Origin: Prevotellaceae bacterium MN60
Lineage (GTDB): Bacteria > Bacteroidota > Bacteroidia > Bacteroidales > Bacteroidaceae
Direction of reading: 5' to 3'
DNA length: 64,000 nt
Assembly (NCBI GenBank): GCA_900199555.1
Contig: FZQZ01000005.1
Span: 62,001 to 126,000, forward strand
The notes beneath the pieces are model-generated. The model did no database searches. It was not told the DNA's origin and worked only from the letters and a program-made list of their open reading frames with translations. The position numbers and the translations under genes were made by a program. This document shows, piece by piece, positions 35,897 to 43,061 of the stretch. Numbering within the stretch: the first letter of the stretch is position 1; each line of letters starts with the position of its first letter.

Positions 35897-36321
35897 ACGG
35901 TTTCCTCCTTTCGCGAATTAAGATAAGCCATAATCTCTTGGGTTTCCTGATTGAAGAGGCTCTTCATCAATGAGAGCGGATAGCGGCGAGGAAATCTGAA
36001 CTCTATTTTCAGGCAACCGCGCCTTCCGTGGTTCATCGAGCGAGTACGCTTCACATCAGAATGAGCTGTCTGGAATAGCGTTTCATATTTGGGACCATTC
36101 TGTCCGTCGTGATAACGCTTCATTAGAGTTCTACCATCTTCTTCCACCATCACGCTTGCGCGATAACGCACCATTCTCTTACCATCGGCTGTCACCGAGC
36201 CCTTGTCCTGCTCCCACACACATGGGTAGATGTTGATGTCGCCATTGTTCATGAATGTAGTCTGCGTGTCCATCTGGACGTCGTTCAAAATCTGCTGCTT
36301 ATAACTATTATTTTGTACCAT
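35881..36321 (-). CDS. Uncharacterised island protein
   Basis: About 146 residues from MVQNNSYKQQ (ATG ending at 36321); an in-frame ATG 66 bp upstream is possible but would add a low-quality leader. I do not recognise the family. The protein is basic and rich in Arg and Lys (KRTRSMNHGRRGCLKIEFRFPRRYP), with alternating strand-like segments (YRASVMVEEDGRTLMKRYHDG), which fits nucleic-acid binding. Its 3' end overlaps the start of the primase-like gene by 16 bp, which suggests the two products work together. Confidence 0.5.
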   Translation of the reverse strand: MVQNNSYKQQILNDVQMDTQTTFMNNGDINIYPCVWEQDKGSVTADGKRMVRYRASVMVEEDGRTLMKRYHDGQNGPKYETLFQTAHSDVKRTRSMNHGRRGCLKIEFRFPRRYPLSLMKSLFNQETQEIMAYLNSRKEETVWKNA

Positions 36322-36414
36322 TGTTTGAGTTGTTTTGTGAGAGAAGGTCAGAATCTTTGGCCATTTACTCGAGAACATCCTCGTCACTTCAACTCAGGTT
36401 ATTTTTGTTTTCTC

Positions 36415-36487
36415 GTACCCCCGTACCTTCGTACCTCCGTACCCCCGAAAGGTTCCTCCTCCAGTGGGGGGAGGTTAGGAGGGGGAT
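36415..36487. repeat. Third GTAC-rich repeat fragment with a GGAGG palindrome
   Basis: Four GTACC units (GTACCCCCGTACCTTCGTACC then TCCGTACCCCCG) are followed by CCTCCTCCAGTGGGGGGAGG, an imperfect palindrome, and GGTTAGGAGGGGG. The last part matches the first bases of the window. It fills the gap between the genes at 35881 and 36488. Confidence 0.65.
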
Positions 36488-36769
36488 TTAATTCACTTTT
36501 ACTATATCAGTTGCCAGAATCTCTTGAAATACCTGTCCCTGATATTCGTGGGTAGAGAAACGAAGTGTGGCTATCACCACATCACCTTCGTAGAACCTGC
36601 ACGCCGCCAGTGAACCCAGCATGGCGCACACATATTCGTTTTCAAACTTCGAGCCACCCAGTTCGCGCAATACAATGTTGCACTTCTGAAGCTGGCCCGT
36701 TTCCTGTTTACTGCTCTGTACGCTGAAGGCCTCGCCCTGGCGTACAACCTTTAATACTTTAGTTTCCAT
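36488..36769 (-). CDS. Small OB-fold-like protein (DUF3127-like)
   Basis: 93 residues, no signal peptide. The pattern of five short strands, with CNIVLRELGG, NEYVCAMLGSLAACRFYEGDVVIATLRF and an ending YQGQVFQEILATDIVKV, resembles small OB-fold proteins such as DUF3127, some of which bind single-stranded DNA. That would suit a gene two places upstream of a primase-like gene. No family match could be run, so the call rests on pattern only. Its promoter region has a TACTTTTG -7 box at 36813-36820 and a perfect dyad at 36781-36810. Confidence 0.45.
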   Translation of the reverse strand: METKVLKVVRQGEAFSVQSSKQETGQLQKCNIVLRELGGSKFENEYVCAMLGSLAACRFYEGDVVIATLRFSTHEYQGQVFQEILATDIVKVN

Positions 36770-36780
36770 TGTTTTTTACT

Positions 36781-36810
36781 TTGTCAATGCCTCTAGTGGT
36801 CGATTGACAA
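36781..36810 (-). promoter_or_regulatory. Operator-like dyad at the OB-fold gene promoter
   Basis: TTGTCAAT (36781-36788) and ATTGACAA (36803-36810) form a perfect 8-bp inverted repeat with a 14-bp gap. It lies directly downstream of the minus-strand -7 box TACTTTTG (36813-36820), over the expected transcription start. A repressor site is the natural reading; the S24 protein encoded next door is the candidate. Confidence 0.5.
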
Positions 36811-36822
36811 TGCAAAAGTAGG

Positions 36823-36859
36823 GAAAAAAAAACGGCGACAGAAGTAATCTTCCATCGCC
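36823..36859 (-). terminator. Terminator of the S24 gene
   Basis: On the minus strand GGCGA..GAAG and CTTC..TCGCC pair around ATTA, followed by nine T residues. It lies between the S24 gene and the OB-fold promoter. Confidence 0.75.
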
Positions 36860-36967
36860 GTAGAGTTTCTGGGAGTTTTATGTAGAGTTTTAGGCTTTTC
36901 TGGGAGTTTTTGCTAAAAAGAGGCAAAAATCACGTAGAGTTTCGGGAGTTTTTCTGGGAGTTTTTTT
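36860..36967. repeat. Iteron-like direct repeats after the S24 gene
   Basis: Three copies of GTAGAGTTT (36860, 36882, 36934) and four of GGGAGTTT (36871, 36902, 36944, 36956) alternate in about 110 bp between the S24 stop codon and its terminator. Confidence 0.7.
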
Positions 36968-37814
36968 ATGCTATCAACAGCCTTTTCATCTCCTGCGCTA
37001 AACATAGGTAGTCATTAAAACGCTTACCCTGCACTGGCGCATTATCCTCTCTCCACAAGTTTACAGGCTTAGCAAAACTCAGTATTGCCAGACGCTGTAT
37101 CTCGTCGCGTACTGGTAGATGCTCATGCTCTGGCACCTCATCTTTTACCATCGTGCAAAACTGCTCATAGTCATTTTCCGTCACCACTTTTAGGTCTGCC
37201 ATTGCCCTATACACTGCATACCATTGTCTGCCTATTACCACGTTAGGAGCTATCTCTCTGATGGCAAACCTTATGCGCCTCTTACTTATCTGCTGAGCCT
37301 TTACAGCAGCAGTACGCTCCTTACGTATAGCCCTTATACATTGTTTATAAGCCACCCTTGGAGCCTTTTTCACAATCTCCCTTACTGTACCGAATATCCT
37401 TACATTCATCTTTTCATCCAGCATTATCGGATGATATGCCTCATTCTGAGGTATCAGCCATTTCTGCCCCTCCTCATCCTCACAGTAAGTTTTTAGCGTA
37501 CATTCTCCGTCGATATATGCCAGCACAATGTCGCCATCATACGGTGTGGCATCCGACAACACTTTTACCACATCGCCTGTTGTAATGCCCACATCCTTCA
37601 TGGAGTCACCTTTCACCGACACCATAAATTCAGGCTGTAAAGACAACAACTCTTTAGGAAAAGATGCCATTTCCACATTATCACCACTACACATGGTAGG
37701 GTTGCCACAGGGTACCGATGCATCGTACATAGGAATCTCCGTATCGCACAACATCGGGTTTAGGCCTTGCTTCTCCAGTTCTTGAAACAATGCCTTCAGT
37801 TCATCAATTGTCAT
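36966..37814 (-). CDS. S24 peptidase / UmuD-LexA-like regulator with extra C-terminal domain
   Basis: 282 residues. Residues 30-145 match the UmuD/LexA self-cleaving fold: a VPCG cleavage site (Cys36-Gly37), the catalytic Ser71 in VKGDSMKDVGI, and the partner Lys108 in CTLKTY. There is no obvious N-terminal DNA-binding domain (only about 30 residues precede the cleavage site), so the N-terminus looks like UmuD rather than LexA. Residues about 150-282 are a basic, mostly helical extension (KQCIRAIRKERTAAVKAQQISKRRIRF) that I do not recognise and that could bind DNA. A damage-responsive switch for the island is the likely role (inference). Confidence 0.72.
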   Translation of the reverse strand: MTIDELKALFQELEKQGLNPMLCDTEIPMYDASVPCGNPTMCSGDNVEMASFPKELLSLQPEFMVSVKGDSMKDVGITTGDVVKVLSDATPYDGDIVLAYIDGECTLKTYCEDEEGQKWLIPQNEAYHPIMLDEKMNVRIFGTVREIVKKAPRVAYKQCIRAIRKERTAAVKAQQISKRRIRFAIREIAPNVVIGRQWYAVYRAMADLKVVTENDYEQFCTMVKDEVPEHEHLPVRDEIQRLAILSFAKPVNLWREDNAPVQGKRFNDYLCLAQEMKRLLIA

Positions 37815-37838
37815 AGTGTTTCTCTCTTATTTTTTATA

Positions 37839-37875
37839 CTACCACCTTATTAGGGTAGTCGCATTTTGCGACTAC
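37839..37875. promoter_or_regulatory. Operator-like dyad upstream of the S24 gene
   Basis: GTAGTCGCA (37855-37863) and TGCGACTAC (37867-37875) are a perfect inverted repeat around TTT. A further ACTACC at about 37838-37843 mirrors GGGTAGT. It lies 25-60 bp before the S24 start. There is no T run on either strand, so an operator is more likely than a terminator. Confidence 0.45.
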
Positions 37876-37913
37876 CTCTTTCAGTTCCTCCTCATTATCT
37901 TTTCGCTATATTG

Positions 37914-39155
37914 CTATTGCTTTTTCTTCTTGTTTTTCAACTCCTCTGCTTTCTTTCTATCTTCTTCCGCCTTCGCCAGATACTCCTTCTTCTTATCTGC
38001 GTCTTTCTCGGCTTCTGCAAGTTTCTGATAACAGGTCATTCTATGAAGATATATTTCCATTATGTTAGAGTCCAAATCGAAGGCTTTGTTTAAATCTACT
38101 AATGCACCGGCATAGTCACCCATCTTTAATTTCAATTCTCCTCTACTATCGTATGCATCTGCACTTTGTGGATCTAACTCTATGGCATTATTAATATCTT
38201 GCATTGCACCTTCATCGTCACCCATTTCGGATTTTAGATTACCTCTATTGTTGTATGCATCTGCATATTGAGGATTCAGTTTGATGGCTTTATTATAATC
38301 TTCGAGTGCACCATTGTTATCACCCATATTTGATTTCAATACACCTCTGTTGTTGTATGCCTTTGCATTTTGAGGATTCAGTTCTATGGCTTTATTATAA
38401 TCTGCTAGTGCACCATCATTATAACCCATATCCGACTTCAAAATACCTCTATTGTCATATGCCTCCGATAAATATAGGCCTGTTTCTATAACTTTTGTAT
38501 ATAACTCTATCGCCTTTTGAGGGTCTTTTTCTGCCAATGCCTCCGAGAAAAGCTTATTAGCTTTAGCCTCTTTTGCTGCTGCTTCTGCTGCTTTTTTATC
38601 CTTATTAATACTCTTTTCTATTTCGTCGACATGGTCTCTTAATGTCTCAATCTCTCTAAGAGATTGTTGGGCTTGCTCTGCTTGTTGTTGCGCAGATTCT
38701 GCTTGTTGTTGCGCAGATTCTGCTTGTTGTTGTGCGGAATTTGCCTGTCCCCTTGCATCTTCAACCTGACGATTTAAGTCACTTTGCATTTCAGTAAACC
38801 TGTCTTCTAAACGTTGACTATTTCTACTATTCATTAAGTAAGGAGCAATAACACCAAATCCTCCTGCAATAACCATCATAACAATAGAAAGTATGACTAA
38901 CCAGTCAGAATGGTTATCGTTTATCAGATCTTGTTGGTGTCTCACATCTTCACTATAACGGTCAATAGCCTTATCCATCTTCTCCAGTTGCTCTTTCATT
39001 TCTTTATTTTCTGCTTGCAACTGTTGGATGGTTTCTTGCTGGTTGCAGACAACCTGCGTGGTAGGCTGATGTCGAGAGACGGTTTGTGATTGCTCGCCAA
39101 ATATGGTTTGGCAAGATAACAGCATTAGGACGAGTAGTATGTGTATCGGTTTCAT
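37914..39155 (-). CDS. TPR-repeat membrane-anchored protein, short paralogue
   Basis: 413 residues. The N-terminus MKPIHILLVLMLLSCQ is a signal peptide with a possible lipobox (LLSC15). Residues about 80-105 (WLVILSIVMMVIAGGFGVIAPYL) form a membrane segment, followed by a coiled coil with SAQQQAE repeats (125-165). Residues 190-370 hold about five TPR units of 34 residues (AYNNRGVLKSNMGDNNGALE type), then a Lys/Glu tail. TPRs mediate protein binding; the partner is unknown. It shares the first 40 residues and the architecture with the gene at 39195, so the pair arose by duplication. The 39-bp gap suggests cotranscription. Confidence 0.7.
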   Translation of the reverse strand: MKPIHILLVLMLLSCQTIFGEQSQTVSRHQPTTQVVCNQQETIQQLQAENKEMKEQLEKMDKAIDRYSEDVRHQQDLINDNHSDWLVILSIVMMVIAGGFGVIAPYLMNSRNSQRLEDRFTEMQSDLNRQVEDARGQANSAQQQAESAQQQAESAQQQAEQAQQSLREIETLRDHVDEIEKSINKDKKAAEAAAKEAKANKLFSEALAEKDPQKAIELYTKVIETGLYLSEAYDNRGILKSDMGYNDGALADYNKAIELNPQNAKAYNNRGVLKSNMGDNNGALEDYNKAIKLNPQYADAYNNRGNLKSEMGDDEGAMQDINNAIELDPQSADAYDSRGELKLKMGDYAGALVDLNKAFDLDSNIMEIYLHRMTCYQKLAEAEKDADKKKEYLAKAEEDRKKAEELKNKKKKQ

Positions 39156-39194
39156 ATTTATATGTTTATTTCTTGGGTGAGTGTGTATGCATTA

Positions 39195-41348
39195 TTACGC
39201 TTCATCGTTTTTATCCAATTCTTCGAATTTCTTTTTATCTGCTTCCGCCTTCGCCAGATATTCCTTCTTCTTTTCAGGGTCTTTCTCAACTTCTGCAAGT
39301 TTCTGATAACAGAGCATTCTATGAAGATATATTTCTGCTATGTTAGAGTCCAAAGCAATAGCAATATTAAAGTCTGCTAGTGCAGCTTCATCATTATCTA
39401 GCTTTAATTTTAGTTCTCCTCTACTATCGTATGCAGCTGCACTTTGTGGATCTAACTCTATGGCTTTATTAATATCTTGCATTGCACCTTCATAGTCCTT
39501 CATTTCTGTTTTTAAACAACCTCTGTTGTTGTATGCCTTTGCATCTTGAGGATTCAGTTCTATGGCTTTGTTATAATCCAACAAGGCCCCATCATTATCT
39601 TTCATTTTTGATTTTAAATTACCTCTATTGTAATATGCACCTGCATCTTGGGGTTTCAATTCGATAGCCTTATTATAATCCAACAAGGCACCATCATTAT
39701 CTTTCATTTTTGATTTTAAATTACCTCTATTGTTGTATAAATCAGCATCTTCTGGATTCAGTTCGATGGCTTTATTATAATCTGCAAGCGCACCATCATT
39801 GTCTCCCATATCTGATTTTAGATTACCTCTATTGTTGTATGCCTTTGCATCTTGAGGATTCAGTTCTATGGCTTTATTATAATCTGCTAGTGCACCATCA
39901 TTGTCTCCCATATCTGATTTTAGATTACCTCTGTTGTTGTATGCATCTACATATTGAGGATTCAGTTCTATGGCTTTGTTAAAATCCAACAAGGCGCCAT
40001 CATTATCTTTCATTTTTGATTTTAGATTACCTCTATTGTTGTATGCACCTGCATCTTGAGGATTCAGTTCGATGGCTTTATTATAATCTTCGAGTGCACC
40101 ATTGTTATCACCCATATCTGATTTTAGATTACCTCTATTGTTGTATGCACCTGCATCTTGAGGATTCAGTTCGATGGCTTTATTATAATCTTCGAGTGCA
40201 CCATTGTTATCACCCATATCTGATTTTAGATTACCTCTATTGTTGTATGCACCTGCATCTTGAGGATTCAGTTCTATGGCTTTGTTATAATCCAACAAGG
40301 CGCCATCATTATCTTTCATTTTTGATTTTAGATTACCTCTATTGTAATATACACCTGCATCTTGGGGTTTCAATTCGATAGCCTTATTATAATCCAACAA
40401 GGCACCATCATTGTCCCCCATATCTGATTTTAGATTACCTCTATTGATGTATGCATCTACATATTGAGGATTCAGTTCTATGGCTTTGTTATAATCCAAC
40501 AAGGCGCCATCATTATCTTTCATTTTTGATTTTAGATTACCTCTATTGTAATATACACCTGCATCTTGGGGTTTCAATTCGATAGCCTTATTATAATCCA
40601 ACAAGGCACCATCATTATCTTTCATTTTTGATTTTAAAATACCTCTATTGTTGTATAAATCAGCATCTTCTGGATTCAGTTCGATGGCTTTATTATAATC
40701 TGCTAGTGCACCTTCTTTATCACCCATATCTGACTTCACAATACCTCTATTATTATATGCATCTGTTGAATCTGGGTCTATTTCAATAACTTTAGTGTAT
40801 AGTTCTATCGCCTTTTGAGGGTCTTTTTCTGCCAATGCCTCCGCAAATAGTTTGCTAGCTTCGGCCTCTTTTGCTGCTTTCTCTGCCGCTTCTTTCTCCT
40901 TGATTATTTTTTCTTCTATTTCGGTGACATGTTTCTTTAACTCTTTGTTTTGTTGCTTCACATCTTCAAGCATTCTGTCCATAGCTTTCTCATTTCTCTT
41001 ATTCAATACGAGAGGAACAGCAATGCCTATAACTGTCACCATCATGCCAATAACGCCCATAATAATAGCTGCAATAATAGCTATTATACTTAGCCAATGA
41101 GATAGTTTTGTATCAACTTCTGAAGACTTTGCTATCGCGATTTCACTACAACGGTCAATAGCCTTGTCCATGTCATCCTGTTGCTTTTCCATTGCTTCAA
41201 TCTTGGCTTGCAACTGTTGGATGGTTTCTTGCTGGTTGCTGACAACCTGTGTGGTGGTCTGGGGATGAGAGACGGTTTGTGACTGCTCACCAAATATGGT
41301 TTGGCAAGATAACAGCATTAAGACGAGTAGAATGTGTATCGGTTTCAT
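39195..41348 (-). CDS. TPR-repeat membrane-anchored protein, long paralogue
   Basis: About 717 residues from the ATG ending at 41348, which gives the same MKPIHILLVLMLLSCQTIFGE start as its neighbour. A 52-residue upstream extension is open but starts inside the promoter region and is unlikely. After the signal or lipobox come a short coiled coil, a membrane segment (about 90-120), a second coiled coil, then about 14-15 nearly identical 34-residue TPR units (YNNRGNLKSDMGDNDGAL, IELNPQDA). The promoter is at 41462-41492. The uniform repeats suggest recent amplification. Function unknown. Confidence 0.7.
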   Translation of the reverse strand: MKPIHILLVLMLLSCQTIFGEQSQTVSHPQTTTQVVSNQQETIQQLQAKIEAMEKQQDDMDKAIDRCSEIAIAKSSEVDTKLSHWLSIIAIIAAIIMGVIGMMVTVIGIAVPLVLNKRNEKAMDRMLEDVKQQNKELKKHVTEIEEKIIKEKEAAEKAAKEAEASKLFAEALAEKDPQKAIELYTKVIEIDPDSTDAYNNRGIVKSDMGDKEGALADYNKAIELNPEDADLYNNRGILKSKMKDNDGALLDYNKAIELKPQDAGVYYNRGNLKSKMKDNDGALLDYNKAIELNPQYVDAYINRGNLKSDMGDNDGALLDYNKAIELKPQDAGVYYNRGNLKSKMKDNDGALLDYNKAIELNPQDAGAYNNRGNLKSDMGDNNGALEDYNKAIELNPQDAGAYNNRGNLKSDMGDNNGALEDYNKAIELNPQDAGAYNNRGNLKSKMKDNDGALLDFNKAIELNPQYVDAYNNRGNLKSDMGDNDGALADYNKAIELNPQDAKAYNNRGNLKSDMGDNDGALADYNKAIELNPEDADLYNNRGNLKSKMKDNDGALLDYNKAIELKPQDAGAYYNRGNLKSKMKDNDGALLDYNKAIELNPQDAKAYNNRGCLKTEMKDYEGAMQDINKAIELDPQSAAAYDSRGELKLKLDNDEAALADFNIAIALDSNIAEIYLHRMLCYQKLAEVEKDPEKKKEYLAKAEADKKKFEELDKNDEA
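39400..40790. repeat. 102-bp TPR-encoding tandem array
   Basis: About 14 units of 102 bp. Units 40081-40182 and 40183-40284 differ at only a couple of bases. Runs of units alternate between a MGDNDG and a MKDNDG type. Confidence 0.9.
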
Positions 41349-41461
41349 TGTTAAATGATTAATTGTTTGTAGGTGTGTTTTCTGGGTGTGTGTCGGCTTC
41401 CTGAAAATATGGGTTGATTCTCCAAAAATGCAGATGTTGCCATAACGTGCCCATCGGGGTG

Positions 41462-41492
41462 CAAAGTTACAAATTTGTGAAGAATTTACAAA
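41462..41492 (-). promoter_or_regulatory. Promoter of the TPR gene pair
   Basis: On the minus strand: TTTG (41489-41492), 19 bases, TAACTTTG (41462-41469). It leaves a leader of about 110 bases before the ATG ending at 41348. Confidence 0.75.
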
Positions 41493-41552
41493 GAAATTAT
41501 CCAATTATTTTTTATGTAGACTGCTGTGATTGGGTGATTAGTGACAATGACA

Positions 41553-41688
41553 TCTTACACCTGACAGTTGACAGTTAATTGAATGTAAGCGGAAAAGAGA
41601 TATTAGTATTATATATATTATAATATATATAATACTAATCTTACTATCACCCCATTTTTTTAATAACTGTCAACTGTCAGGTGTAAGA
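41553..41688. repeat. 136-bp inverted repeat with nested 38-bp palindrome
   Basis: The arms 41553-41577 and 41664-41688 are perfect 25-bp inverted repeats (core ACCTGACAGTTGACAG). Between them 41602-41639 is a perfect 38-bp AT-rich palindrome centred at 41620/41621. The element lies between the divergent arms of the island. Confidence 0.85.
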
Positions 41689-41836
41689 CAATAGAGCCCA
41701 GCACCCTACCCCCTCCTCGCACCCTCGTATCCGTAATAATTCTGCCTCGAAAATTACGGAAATCTCGCTCATAATTTACGTAAGGCGCGAAATCGTGCAA
41801 ACGGTGCTGAAAATCGGCCCTTATCGATAGCCAAAA
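41689..41836. other. Intergenic spacer of the island
   Basis: No gene seen. It contains a C-rich stretch (CACCCTACCCCCTCCTCGCACC, 41702-41723) and several TTACG/CGTAA words (TTTACGTAA at 41778-41785). It may hold regulatory sites for the plus-strand arm; nothing definite. Confidence 0.3.
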
Positions 41837-41868
41837 TTTGGCGTTGCGCGCGAAAGGCAGTACCTTTG
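41837..41868 (+). promoter_or_regulatory. Promoter of the small HTH gene
   Basis: TTTG (41837-41840), 20 bases, TACCTTTG (41861-41868). The first ATG-bearing tandem repeat starts 4 bases after the -7 box. Confidence 0.8.
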
Positions 41869-41872
41869 CATT

Positions 41873-41938
41873 ATGTCGTCAAACTCCTCGAATTATGTCG
41901 TCAAACTCCTCGAATTATGTCGTCAAACTATTCGCAAT
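41873..41938. repeat. 22-bp tandem repeat, each unit starting with ATG
   Basis: Two perfect 22-bp units (41873, 41895) and a third diverged one (41917), each starting ATGTCGTCAAACT. Because 22 is not a multiple of 3, the three ATGs lie in three different frames. Confidence 0.9.
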
Positions 41939-41968
41939 ACAGAAACAAGAAAAATAGAGCCAAAAACA

Positions 41969-42151
41969 ATGAAACATTCCTACAGCAAATCCGAACTAGC
42001 AACGATGGCTGGTGTCTCCTATAGCACCTTTTATCGCTACCTGAAAACCCGAAGAAGTCGCTTTGATCAGATGGGACTGAGCATCTATGCCAAGAAGTTA
42101 CCTCTCAGCGTTGTCAAAGATATCTGCGATGATTACTGCTTCGATTTATAA
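41969..42151 (+). CDS. Small helix-turn-helix protein (DUF4248-like)
   Basis: 60 residues from MKHSYSKSELATMAG. The segment KSELATMAGVSYSTFYRYLKTRR is a clear helix-turn-helix, and LPLSVVKDICDDY forms the closing helix. In Bacteroidales, small DUF4248 proteins with a similar start sit next to an HU-related gene, as here, so I call it DUF4248-like; it is shorter than typical. The frame stays open upstream to ATG 41873 (92 residues), through the 22-bp repeats, so the start is uncertain. The HU-related gene follows 318 bp later. Confidence 0.55.
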   Translation: MKHSYSKSELATMAGVSYSTFYRYLKTRRSRFDQMGLSIYAKKLPLSVVKDICDDYCFDL

Positions 42152-42275
42152 GCCACGCACAGATTTTTAGATTCCGAAAGTACACGAAAAGAACGAAAAA
42201 GACGAAAACAGATATTTTCGAAGATTTCGGTGTGCGGAAGTCGTCAAATCTCGTCAACGCCCTTCTCAAATGTAG

Positions 42276-42283
42276 TAACTTTG
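42276..42283 (+). promoter_or_regulatory. -7 box of the HU-related gene
   Basis: TAACTTTG. With it the leader would be about 180 bases and would include the whole dispersed repeat copy at 42297-42440. Confidence 0.5.
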
Positions 42284-42296
42284 CACTATCAATCGG

Positions 42297-42440
42297 AGGT
42301 ACGGGGGTACGAAGGTACGGAGGTACGAGAATACCTCAAGCCGAGAAAAGCCCTAAGCGCGCAAGAGCTACAAAGCGGAGAAACATTTCTCGTACCCTCG
42401 GCCTCGCAAGAGGCTGCCCCCCGCACCCCCGAACCCTCGA
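42297..42440 (+). repeat. Dispersed GTAC-rich repeat element, copy B
   Basis: GTACGGGGGTACGAAGG begins the element; CGAGAATACCTCAAGCCGAG and AGAGGCTGCCCCCCGCACCC follow in the same order as in copy A (33308-33435). The reading frame through 42230-42448 gives GTEVREYL..SAQEL..LVPSASQEAAPRTPEPS, close to the insertion in the DUF5675 protein. Confidence 0.75.
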
Positions 42441-42469
42441 AACTTTAACCATTAAAAATTTAAGTATTA

Positions 42470-43023
42470 TGCCAGTATTAGTAAAAGTAAAACAAAACAA
42501 GATTCCTAAGTCTAAGGCCAACGGCAAGTGGTATGGCCATGTAGTCACCACCAAGACGATGACGTATCAGGAGCTCTGCAAGCACATGAGTGAGCACAAC
42601 AGCATCTATGGTGAGGATGTATGTCTGGGTATCGCCAACAAGTTGCAGAACTGTATCCTCGAACAGCTGCTGGAGGGCAAGAAGGTACAGTTTGGTGAGC
42701 TCGGCACCTTCTACCTGTCAGTCAAGAGCGCGGGCGCAGAGAAGGAAAAGGACTTCAACCTCGGTACCAGCATCCATGGCCTCTACCTCTGCTTCTCTCC
42801 CAGCCGTACCGACGTCAACAACCTCTCGTCAAAGATGCTCAAGAAAAGAGCCTCGTTCATGAATGTGAAGGAGTTGGGTGGAAGCCTCACCCCTAACCCC
42901 TCTCAAAGCCTCACCCCTAACCCCTCTCCTGCAGGAGAGGGGGACCAGGGCGGCGGAAGTAATCCAAGCCCTGCACCAAGCACGGGAGGCAACGGAGGCG
43001 ATGACCAGCCGGACATGGACTGA
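42470..43023 (+). CDS. HU-related DNA-binding protein with repeat-derived tail
   Basis: 184 residues from MPVLVKVKQNKIPKSKANGKWYGH. Residues 1-125 match the Bacteroidales HU-related (histone-like) family: YQELCKHMSEHNSI, KLQNCILEQLLEGKKVQFGELGTFYLSVKS and the family arm in FSPSRTD. Such proteins bend or coat DNA. Residues about 138-184 are Pro/Ser/Gly-rich with tandem SLTPNPS units; this is a translated nucleotide repeat rather than part of the fold. I chose ATG 42470, since the upstream frame is repeat sequence. The smalltalk peptide gene follows. Confidence 0.8.
42888..42950. repeat. Tandem 24-bp repeat in the HU-gene tail
   Basis: AGCCTCACCCCTAACCCCTC occurs at about 42889 and again 24 bp later, ending in the palindrome CCCTCTCCTGCAGGAGAGGG. 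It is in frame with the HU-related gene. Confidence 0.8.
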
Positions 43024-43025
43024 CA

Positions 43026-43061
43026 CGTTGAACGTTGAACGTTGAACATTGAACGTTGAAC
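43026..43061. repeat. Heptamer tandem repeat (CGTTGAA)
   Basis: Five copies of CGTTGAA with one CATTGAA variant directly after the HU-related gene stop. A second short copy lies after carB at about 60447. Confidence 0.8.

Noticed and set aside
39400..40790. Possible CRISPR array suggested by regular spacing
   Set aside because: The 102-bp period is in frame, lacks unique spacers, and encodes TPR units.
42230..42448. Reading frame upstream of the HU-related gene
   Set aside because: It is the translation of the dispersed repeat; its similarity to the DUF5675 insertion reflects the repeat, not a gene.
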